Below are positions 34,628 to 41,707 of a stretch of DNA of 64,000 nt, piece after piece (the first letter of the stretch is position 1; every line of letters starts with the position of its first letter). This DNA comes from Devosia sp. 67-54. Lineage in GTDB: Bacteria; Pseudomonadota; Alphaproteobacteria; Rhizobiales; Devosiaceae. The DNA is taken from contig NZ_MKVA01000008.1 in the NCBI RefSeq assembly GCF_001899075.1, positions 124,001 to 188,000 of the forward strand, in the 5' to 3' direction. The notes below the pieces were generated by a model. It worked only from the letters and a program-made list of their open reading frames with translations, made no database searches and was not told the origin of the DNA. Position numbers and translations under genes: made by a program.

Positions 34628-35286
34628 GCGGGGTGGTGCTGGAGGCGTCAGATCTCTACCGCTTCTATCATGTGGGCGAGGAGGAAATCTTTGCCCTGCG
34701 CGGCGTCAGTCTCCGACTGCGAAGCGGCGAATTGGTTGCGGTGACCGGGCCGTCGGGCAGCGGAAAGTCGACCCTGCTCAACTGCGTCGCAGGCCTCGAC
34801 GATCCGGACGGCGGCTACGTCGCAATCACCGGCGAACGGATCAGTCGCGCACCAGAGCGCGTGCGCGCGCGGCTGCGAGCCGAACGCGTGGGCATCATGA
34901 TGCAGTCCGGCAACCTCTTTCCGCACCTCGCGGTGATCGACAATCTCCGGCTTCAACAGCGGCTTTCGGGCAAGAAGCACTTGCCAGCGCCGGAAGCGCT
35001 GCTGGACCGGGTGGGCTTGGGCCATAGAGTGCAGGCTCTCCCAGAAACACTTTCGGGCGGCGAAGCCGCGCGTGCGGGTCTCGCGGTAGCCCTGTCGACG
35101 CTCCCGAGTGTCCTGATCTGCGATGAACCGACCGGTGAGGTCGATGAAGCCAACGAGACCGCCATCATTTCACTGCTCAAGCGCGCGCAGGCCGATGGCG
35201 CAGCAATTCTGATTGCCACCCACAGTCCTTCTTTGGCCGGTAAGGCGGACCGTATTCTCGAGCTCAACGACGGAGCGGTCGCGTGA
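34624..35286 (+). CDS. ABC transporter ATPase 1 of the FtsX-type system
   Basis: A 220-residue LolD/MacB-like ATPase: Walker A GPSGSGKSTLLN, Q-loop MMQSGNLFPHL, signature LSGGEAARAGLAVAL, Walker B VLICDEPTGEVDE, H-loop ATHSP. The signature is unusual in that the usual QxQR after LSGG is replaced by EAAR. The ATG overlaps the preceding stop by 4 bp. Confidence 0.9.
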   Translation: MSGVVLEASDLYRFYHVGEEEIFALRGVSLRLRSGELVAVTGPSGSGKSTLLNCVAGLDDPDGGYVAITGERISRAPERVRARLRAERVGIMMQSGNLFPHLAVIDNLRLQQRLSGKKHLPAPEALLDRVGLGHRVQALPETLSGGEAARAGLAVALSTLPSVLICDEPTGEVDEANETAIISLLKRAQADGAAILIATHSPSLAGKADRILELNDGAVA

Positions 35287-35921
35287 CGGCGCTCGTGCAG
35301 TTCGATCATGTCCGCAAGGATTATCGTGGTGCGTCGGCGCCCGCGCTCATTGACGTGACCTTTGACATCTTCGAGCGCGACCGCATTGCGCTGATGGGAC
35401 GCTCAGGGAGCGGCAAGTCCACGGTTCTCAACCTGATCGCCGGTTTGGACGAAGCGACGGCGGGAGAGGTGAGATGGCCTCTCTACGGGCATCCTGTGGC
35501 CACCGATATTGGACTGGCCTTCCAGTCACCCAGCCTGATTCCATGGCTGACCGTCGAAGAGAACGTGCGGCTGCCGCTGCTCATCTCGACGGTAACTCGG
35601 CCGGGCGACGTCCTGGGCCTTTTGTCCCGACTTGGCCTGAGTGATCTCGCCTCGAAACTGCCGTCAGAACTCTCCGGCGGCCAGGCGCAGCGTGTTGCGT
35701 TGGCCCGAGCGATGGTGACAACGCCGCGCTTGCTGCTTGCCGACGAGCCGTCCGGCCAACTCGATCATGAAACCGCCAATCGAGTGCTGGATATGCTCGA
35801 CGGCTGGGCGGACGATTCCGGAACAGCCCTGGTTATTGCCACCCATGATCCGATGGTGGCTGCCTCCACGCAACGATGCTGGACGCTTGACCACGGGCAT
35901 CTTGCGGAGATCCCGGTATGA
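35283..35921 (+). CDS. ABC transporter ATPase 2 of the FtsX-type system
   Basis: A 212-residue ATPase with GTG start overlapping the previous stop (GTGA). Walker A GRSGSGKSTVLN, Q-loop AFQSPSLIPWL, signature LSGGQAQRVALARAM, Walker B LLLADEPSGQLD, H-loop ATHDP. Two non-identical ATPases beside one long permease imply a heteromeric engine. Canonical signature here contrasts with the altered one in ATPase 1. Confidence 0.9.
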   Translation: MTALVQFDHVRKDYRGASAPALIDVTFDIFERDRIALMGRSGSGKSTVLNLIAGLDEATAGEVRWPLYGHPVATDIGLAFQSPSLIPWLTVEENVRLPLLISTVTRPGDVLGLLSRLGLSDLASKLPSELSGGQAQRVALARAMVTTPRLLLADEPSGQLDHETANRVLDMLDGWADDSGTALVIATHDPMVAASTQRCWTLDHGHLAEIPV

Positions 35922-38557
35922 CCTTGAGTTGGCTCGCAGGCCTGGTGCGAAGTCGGTTCGGACGCATCGCCGGAACCATCGCCTGCCTTTGCCTTGCGGT
36001 TGCGATGGTGACCGATCTGGCGGTCTTCATCGACCAAAGCTCGCGGTCGATGACTGAGCGCGCCCTGCTCGGTCTGACCACCGACCTGCAGGTCGAGCTC
36101 GTGCCCGGTGGCGACCCCGCAGCCGCTGAGCAGATCATCCGGGGTGCGGTGCCGATCCGGGCAATCGCACAAGTCGGTTATGGCGATGTCGCCGGGTTCG
36201 AGCTTCGCGCCGACGGCACAACCCAGACCACCGGTGCCGGTAAGGCGGTGGGACTTGCGACCGACTACTTCAAGGATCGCGGCAATGACATCCGCCTGCT
36301 TGCAGGTGACATGTCGGGACCGGTGCTGCTGCAGCAAACCGCTGCCAATCTGCACGCCAAGCCTGGCGATACGGTTACGCTCAAGCTCACGGCGTCGAAT
36401 ACGTCACGGGTAAAAATCACCGGCATCGTCGATCTCAAATCGGCGGATGCCTTCTTCCAGGCCGTCGGAGTGCCACCCGGAGCCGCCCCGGCTGCCCCAC
36501 CTGACAACGCGATCCTCTTGCCACTCGACGTCTGGCAGCAGCTCTATCCCGCGGGCGGGCCGGGCAATCCACGCACGCAACTGCATGTCGTCATCGATCG
36601 AACGATTCTCAGTACCGACCCCAACGACGCCTTTGCCAAGGCAGCGGGCCTCGGACGCAATCTGGAGGCCCGCTTCGCAGGCACAGGAGTGGTCGGCAAC
36701 AACCTCGCGGCGCAGCTCGACGCAACGCGCGGCGATGCGCTGTACGCCAAAGTGCTGTTTCTTTTTCTCGGTCTGCCTGGGGCAGTCCTTGGGGTGCTCC
36801 TTGCTTTCATCATCGTCCGCTCGGGCCAGGAGACGCGCGCTCGCGACCAGGCGCTGCTACGGCTGAGAGGCGCGACGGTCGCACGCCGGCTCGGGCTGAT
36901 AGCGACGGAGGCGGGCGTTGTCGGCGGTATTGCGGCCATCTTGGGAGTCGGGCTGGCAGTCGCGGCGGCGTCGATCCTCGCCGGGTTCGAGATCGACTCG
37001 TTCGGCGTAACTCCGCTCGGTGTCGGTTTTGGCGTCGGCATTGTCCTTTCCATCGCTTCGGCGCTCATCCCCGCACTGATGACAGCACGGGGCCAGTCCG
37101 TGATGGCCCTGCGCCGACCCGAGTATCGGGCGCGCACCGCATTGTGGGAGCGGCTCTACCTGGACATTCTCCTGCTGGCCCTGTCGGGCCTGATCTTTTG
37201 GAGGACAGCGGCCAGCGGCTACCAGATCGTGCTTGCCACGGAAGGTGTCACGGCGACTGCGGTCGATTACACCGCCTTCCTGTCGCCCCTTCTGTTCTGG
37301 ATCGGGGCGGGGTTACTGACGATACGGTTGACGCGCCTCGCGCTACGGGGCGGCCGGGCCGTCCTCACCCGAGCTGTGTCGCCCCTCGCCGGGATCGCGG
37401 CTCCCTTGGTATCGTCCGCCTTGAGCTGGCAGCGAAACCGCCTGGCGCTCGCGGTCGCGCTCGTCGCGCTTGCGACCGCATTTCTCGTGTCCACAGCGAT
37501 CTTCAATTCTACCTATGAGGCCCAGGCGCGGGTCGATGCCGAGCTGACCAATGGCGCCGACATTACGGTCACGGGAGCAACGACCACGCCGGCCGGCGCC
37601 TACATCGATGCGATCCGCCGGCTGGCCGGCGTGGCGAATGTCGAGCCCATGCAACATCGCTACGCCTATGTTGGCACTGATCTGCAGGACCTTTACGGCA
37701 TCGACCCAATGAAGATCGGCCGCGCGACGGACTTGTCGAACGCCTATTTTCAGGGTGGAGACGCGGTGGCGACGATGAGCGCGCTGGCGGGCCGAGCGGA
37801 CGGCGTCCTCGTCTCCGAGGAAACTGTGAACGACTTCCAACTCAGCCTTGGTGACCAGATCAACCTGAGACTGCAGGGACGGGATCACGCCTATCGCGCG
37901 ATCCCGTTCACCTTTGTCGGCGTGGCGCGCGAGTTCCCGACGGCTCCCCATGACAGCTTCCTTGTCGCCAATGCCAGCTATGTTGCGCAGATGACAGGCG
38001 TCGATGCCAACGAGGTGGTGCTGATCCGGGCCACAGGAAACGTCGATGCCGTCAAACGGGGCGTGGCGTCGTTGCTTAGAGGCAAAGGACAGCAGGTAAG
38101 CTCGCTGCTCGACGCCGTCCACACGATCGGCACCAGCCTGACCGCGGTCGATGTCAGCGGCCTCGCCCGCATCGAACTGGCGTTCGCCGTTTTGCTCGGG
38201 GCCGCGGCCACCGGCCTGAACCTGGCACTCGGCTTCGCCGACCGCCGCCGCGACTTCACTATCCTCAAGGTCTTGGGCGCCAAGGGGCGAACCCTCCGAG
38301 CCTTCGTCTGGAGCGAAGGCGGTCTGATCCTCGTCGCAGGGATCATTGCCGGCGCGGTGACGGGGACGATCGTGGCGGAGATCCTCATCGTGGTTCTGCA
38401 GGGTGTCTTCGATCCGCCGCCCGAAGCGCCCGCTGTCCCTTGGGTCTACGTCATCGGCGCTCTCGCAGCCCTGGTCTGTGCTGCTGCGATCGCGCTGGCC
38501 AATGCAACGTGGCGGGCCGAGCATGCCGCCGTTTCACAGATGCGAGAACTGCGGTGA
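35918..38557 (+). CDS. FtsX/MacB-like ABC permease
   Basis: An 879-residue membrane protein: a span near the N-terminus (IAGTIACLCLAVAMVTDLAVF), a large periplasmic domain of about 230 residues, a group of spans between about residues 280 and 520, a second periplasmic domain and a final group near 745-860. The duplicated layout (two periplasmic core domains) resembles long FtsX/LolCE-like permeases acting as mechanotransmitters rather than channels. ATGA overlap at its start, GTGA at its end. Confidence 0.87.
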   Translation: MTLSWLAGLVRSRFGRIAGTIACLCLAVAMVTDLAVFIDQSSRSMTERALLGLTTDLQVELVPGGDPAAAEQIIRGAVPIRAIAQVGYGDVAGFELRADGTTQTTGAGKAVGLATDYFKDRGNDIRLLAGDMSGPVLLQQTAANLHAKPGDTVTLKLTASNTSRVKITGIVDLKSADAFFQAVGVPPGAAPAAPPDNAILLPLDVWQQLYPAGGPGNPRTQLHVVIDRTILSTDPNDAFAKAAGLGRNLEARFAGTGVVGNNLAAQLDATRGDALYAKVLFLFLGLPGAVLGVLLAFIIVRSGQETRARDQALLRLRGATVARRLGLIATEAGVVGGIAAILGVGLAVAAASILAGFEIDSFGVTPLGVGFGVGIVLSIASALIPALMTARGQSVMALRRPEYRARTALWERLYLDILLLALSGLIFWRTAASGYQIVLATEGVTATAVDYTAFLSPLLFWIGAGLLTIRLTRLALRGGRAVLTRAVSPLAGIAAPLVSSALSWQRNRLALAVALVALATAFLVSTAIFNSTYEAQARVDAELTNGADITVTGATTTPAGAYIDAIRRLAGVANVEPMQHRYAYVGTDLQDLYGIDPMKIGRATDLSNAYFQGGDAVATMSALAGRADGVLVSEETVNDFQLSLGDQINLRLQGRDHAYRAIPFTFVGVAREFPTAPHDSFLVANASYVAQMTGVDANEVVLIRATGNVDAVKRGVASLLRGKGQQVSSLLDAVHTIGTSLTAVDVSGLARIELAFAVLLGAAATGLNLALGFADRRRDFTILKVLGAKGRTLRAFVWSEGGLILVAGIIAGAVTGTIVAEILIVVLQGVFDPPPEAPAVPWVYVIGALAALVCAAAIALANATWRAEHAAVSQMRELR

Positions 38558-39423
38558 ACAACGCCTTGTGCCTCAATCTCAGCTCGGCGGCAGGTCGAGC
38601 GATATTTTCACGCCGGGCGGCTATTGCGGCGACGGTCCTCATGGCGATGTCGGGCCTGCATGCTACCCCGGCGACAGCAGCCTCGGTCTTCCTCGAGGAT
38701 CAGACCTGGACCGAGTTGCGCGACGAGATCAAGGCAGGCACGACGACGATCATTGTGCCGATCGGCGGGGTGGAGCAAAGCGGCCCGGCGATGGCGCTCG
38801 GCAAGCACGACGCGCGGGTCAAGGCGCTGGCGCAAAAGATTGCCGAGCAACTCGGCAACGCGTTGGTGGCACCCGTGGTTTCGTACGTACCCGAGGGGTC
38901 GATCAGCCCGCCCACGGCGCATATGAAATTTCCCGGCACGATCACCATCAGCGATACCACCTTCAAGGCGCTGCTCGACTCCTCGGCGCGCAGCTTCAAG
39001 CTGCACGGCTTCAAGACCATCGTGCTGATCGGCGATCATGGCGGCTATCAGGCCGACGAAAGCGCCGTCGCCGACAACCTCAATGCCGAGTGGGCAAAGA
39101 CACGAGTTCGGGTCTTTGCCGACCGAAACTACTACAAAGTCACGCAGACCGGCTACATCGACAAGCTTCTCGCAGCCGGCGTCAAGCGGACCGAGATTGG
39201 CACGCACGCCGCACTGGCCGACACGTCCCTGATGCTGGCGGTAGACCCCGCGATGGTCCGGCAGGATCGGCTCGCGGCATCGCCGGCCCTCGGCCCCGCC
39301 GACGGGGTCTATGGCGGCGATCCATCGCGATCATCTGCGGCTTTCGGTCAACTTGGCGTCGATCTGATCGTCAGCACCACCGTCGCCGATATCCGCGCCT
39401 TTATCGGCAGGCAGCCAAAATGA
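38554..39423 (+). CDS. Exported creatininase-family hydrolase, divergent metal site
   Basis: A 289-residue protein with a GTG start and an N-terminal signal that includes a twin-arginine-like FSRRAAIAATVLMA. The creatininase fold is recognisable (IVPIGGVEQSGPAMALGKHD, VLIGDHGGYQADE, THAALADTSLMLAVDP). Compared with creatininase, the EQHGPH metal-ligand histidine is Ser, and the HAGExETS glutamates are Leu and Asp. It may therefore bind metal differently or act on another amide. Creatininase relatives include the peptide-cleaving MftE. Coupled to the permease and to the beta-propeller gene. Confidence 0.8.
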   Translation: MNNALCLNLSSAAGRAIFSRRAAIAATVLMAMSGLHATPATAASVFLEDQTWTELRDEIKAGTTTIIVPIGGVEQSGPAMALGKHDARVKALAQKIAEQLGNALVAPVVSYVPEGSISPPTAHMKFPGTITISDTTFKALLDSSARSFKLHGFKTIVLIGDHGGYQADESAVADNLNAEWAKTRVRVFADRNYYKVTQTGYIDKLLAAGVKRTEIGTHAALADTSLMLAVDPAMVRQDRLAASPALGPADGVYGGDPSRSSAAFGQLGVDLIVSTTVADIRAFIGRQPK

Positions 39424-40634
39424 AGCTCGTGGCAGCAACGCTTGTCACCGCGCTGGTGAGTATTGGACTGGCTGCCGCCGTACCGGCGGCTGACGGTGGA
39501 CCTGGCAGCGCCATGACCATGCGGGGCGTGGATGCGCCGTCGATCGCGCCGAGCGGTTCGAGCGCCGCCCCGCCGACTCCTGAACCTCCCGCGGCCATCA
39601 ACATCTACAGCCAGATCGGGGTCGGCCATCTAAGCTGGGCCGTGGTCGCCGACCTGCCTCGCGTGTACGTGCCGAACCACTCGGCCAATACGGTGTCGGT
39701 CATCGATCCGTCAACGCTCAAGGTGGTGAATACATTCAAGGTCGGTGTGCGGCCACAGCACGTCATCCCGTCCTGGGATTTGACCACGCTGTGGGTCGCC
39801 AACAATGGGCGCGGCAACCGCAACGGCAGCCTGACGCCGATCGATCCGACAACCGGCAAACCGGGGCTACCCGTCAAGGTGCCAGATCCCTACAACATGT
39901 ACTTCATGCCCGACGGCAGCGCCGCCATCGTCGTCGACGAGGCGCTGCGGCGCCTCGACCTACGCGACCCCAAAACGATGGCGCTCGAGGCGCAGATTCC
40001 GACGCCGACCTGTCACGGCATCAACCATGCCGACTTCGCCGCCGACGGCTCCTATGCGATCTTCACCTGCGAGTTCAATGGCGCATTGCTCAAGGTCGAT
40101 TTGCGCAATCGAGAGGTGCTCGGCACGCTCGCCTTACCCAAAATGTCGATGCCGCAGGACATTCGTCTGTCTCCCGATGGCCAGGTGTTCTACGTTGCCG
40201 ACATGGCCGCGGACGGCGTCCACCTGGTCAATGGGGAAAGCTTCACAATTGCCGGCTTCATCCCGACCGGTCCCGGCGCGCACGGGCTGACCGTCAGCCG
40301 CGACGGAACCAAACTCTACGTGTCCAACCGTGGCTCGCACAGCATGCATCGGGCCAGCAGACACGGACCCGGTAGTGTCAGTGTGATCGACTTCGCCACC
40401 AGAGCAGTCGTTGCACAGTGGCCGATCCCAGGCGGCGGCAGCCCCGACATGGGCAATGTCAGCGCCGACGGCAAGCAGTTGTGGTTGTCCGGACGGTTCG
40501 ACAACGAGGTCTACATGTTCGACACCACCAGTGGGGCCGTCAGCAAAGTGCCGGTTGGGCGCGAGCCGCACGGCCTCGCGGTGTGGCCCCAGCCGGGCCG
40601 CTATTCGCTTGGTCACACCGGAAACATGCGGTGA
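39420..40634 (+). CDS. Exported YVTN-type beta-propeller protein
   Basis: A 404-residue protein with a signal peptide (LVAATLVTALVSIGLAAAVP) and repeated blades of the YVTN type: RVYVPNHSANTVSVIDPSTL, TTLWVANNGRGNRNGSLTPI, QVFYVADMAADGVHLV, TKLYVSNRGSHS and QLWLSGRFDNEVYMFDTTSG. Such propellers bind partners or ligands in the periplasm and are often near redox enzymes. It ends the six-gene operon; its ATG overlaps the creatininase stop. Confidence 0.88.
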   Translation: MKLVAATLVTALVSIGLAAAVPAADGGPGSAMTMRGVDAPSIAPSGSSAAPPTPEPPAAINIYSQIGVGHLSWAVVADLPRVYVPNHSANTVSVIDPSTLKVVNTFKVGVRPQHVIPSWDLTTLWVANNGRGNRNGSLTPIDPTTGKPGLPVKVPDPYNMYFMPDGSAAIVVDEALRRLDLRDPKTMALEAQIPTPTCHGINHADFAADGSYAIFTCEFNGALLKVDLRNREVLGTLALPKMSMPQDIRLSPDGQVFYVADMAADGVHLVNGESFTIAGFIPTGPGAHGLTVSRDGTKLYVSNRGSHSMHRASRHGPGSVSVIDFATRAVVAQWPIPGGGSPDMGNVSADGKQLWLSGRFDNEVYMFDTTSGAVSKVPVGREPHGLAVWPQPGRYSLGHTGNMR

Positions 40635-41420
40635 TCAATTTCGGTCCAGGCGAGCGGAGATGGCAGCCGCATCGAACGTGCTGAGGGCGACAATGCCCCA
40701 GGCCACGACAACGAGTGCCAGACTGATGAAACCCGTGCCGAGGCCCACCCCGCCGCGTTCCGGTCCGACTCCCAGCCAGTCGGCAAAGGACGCGCCAAGC
40801 GGCCGTGTCAGGATATAGGCGATCCAGAACGTCGAAATCTCACTGGCGCCCGCCCAGCGGCGTACGACGAGAGGGACCAGGAACGCCGCCAGAAACATGA
40901 CGCCTGAAACGAAATAGCCGAGACCGAGCGTGGTGGCCGTCATATCACCGGCCGCGGTGCCTAAAGCGAACGTAGCGAGGACCGTCAACCAGTAAAAGCT
41001 CTCGCGCCGTCTCGTGTAAATACTGTGAATGGAAAGCGTCTTCTCGACCCACCACCAACAAGCGAACACGATAAGGAGGCCACCGAGAAATACGACCGTG
41101 GAAACCAGATAAGGAACACCCAACACAACGTGAATGACATCCGCCACCATCGTCCCAAATACGGCAACTAGAGAAACGGCGATCCAGTAGCGCCATTTGG
41201 AGAAGACGGGGATGATCCATTGCACAACGAGCGCGACGGTGAGGGCGACGCCACTAAGCGCGATCACCAACGGGGGATCAAAAGCCCGGACAAGATAATC
41301 CGAGGTTGTCTCGCCGAGGCCGGTCGTCAAGACCTTCACGACCCAGAATGTTAGGGCTACTTCCGGGACCTTGGCTGTCTGCACGACGGCATAGCCTACG
41401 GTCTCGGCGGTATCGGTCAT
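40635..41420 (-). CDS. COG4705-type integral membrane protein, copy 2
   Basis: A 261-residue paralogue of the protein at 24642-25427 with the same four units at W26/D41, W79/D94, W144/D159 and W199/D214, each Trp-to-Asp distance being 15. The segments FYWLTVLATFALGTAAGD and LTRPLGASFAD are almost identical to copy 1. The ATG at 41420 gives the same length as copy 1 and follows palindromic box 4. It lies convergent with the coupled operon, starting its stop right after the propeller stop. Confidence 0.82.
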   Translation of the reverse strand: MTDTAETVGYAVVQTAKVPEVALTFWVVKVLTTGLGETTSDYLVRAFDPPLVIALSGVALTVALVVQWIIPVFSKWRYWIAVSLVAVFGTMVADVIHVVLGVPYLVSTVVFLGGLLIVFACWWWVEKTLSIHSIYTRRRESFYWLTVLATFALGTAAGDMTATTLGLGYFVSGVMFLAAFLVPLVVRRWAGASEISTFWIAYILTRPLGASFADWLGVGPERGGVGLGTGFISLALVVVAWGIVALSTFDAAAISARLDRN

Positions 41421-41473
41421 GGTACTCCCCTTCACAGGGCGTGGCGTTACCACGGCGCGGCGGCGTGGTCATT

Positions 41474-41487
41474 TTACAGTGTTGTAA
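41474..41487. promoter_or_regulatory. Shared palindromic box 4
   Basis: TTACAG-TG-TTGTAA, 2-nt spacer, one mismatch between half-sites. It lies 53 bp upstream of the ATG of COG4705 copy 2 on the minus strand. Confidence 0.6.
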
Positions 41488-41539
41488 GGTCACGTCCCGA
41501 CGTTGTCTCGGGCCCGCCGTTAACTTCCGATAACCCCTC

Positions 41540-41567
41540 TGTAAGGCGGGTGTAAGTCCCATGTAAG
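41540..41567 (+). promoter_or_regulatory. TGTAAG direct-repeat site B (three copies)
   Basis: TGTAAG at 41540, 41551 and 41562, three exact copies at an 11-bp period with 5-nt spacers. It lies 57 bp upstream of the micropeptide ATG at 41625 and serves the spermidine-synthase-like gene. Confidence 0.75.
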
Positions 41568-41624
41568 ACGAAGCGCGCACACCAGGGCCGACGTGAGACT
41601 TTCGAACAAGCGTTGGAGACCATC

Positions 41625-41687
41625 ATGGGCATCTATGGCGCACTCAGCACCGTCGCCGGGTTGCTGACGCTGGTTTTGATCCTGTAG
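41625..41687 (+). CDS. 20-residue single-span micropeptide
   Basis: ATG with GGAG 6 nt upstream, coding for a 20-residue peptide that is one hydrophobic helix after a short MGIYGALS start. The stop codon overlaps a possible GTG start of the next gene by one base. It sits directly behind the triple TGTAAG site. It could be a structural micropeptide of the membrane enzyme downstream or a translated leader. Confidence 0.5.
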   Translation: MGIYGALSTVAGLLTLVLIL

Positions 41688-41707
41688 TGCTGGTCAAGAG
41701 GAGCAGC

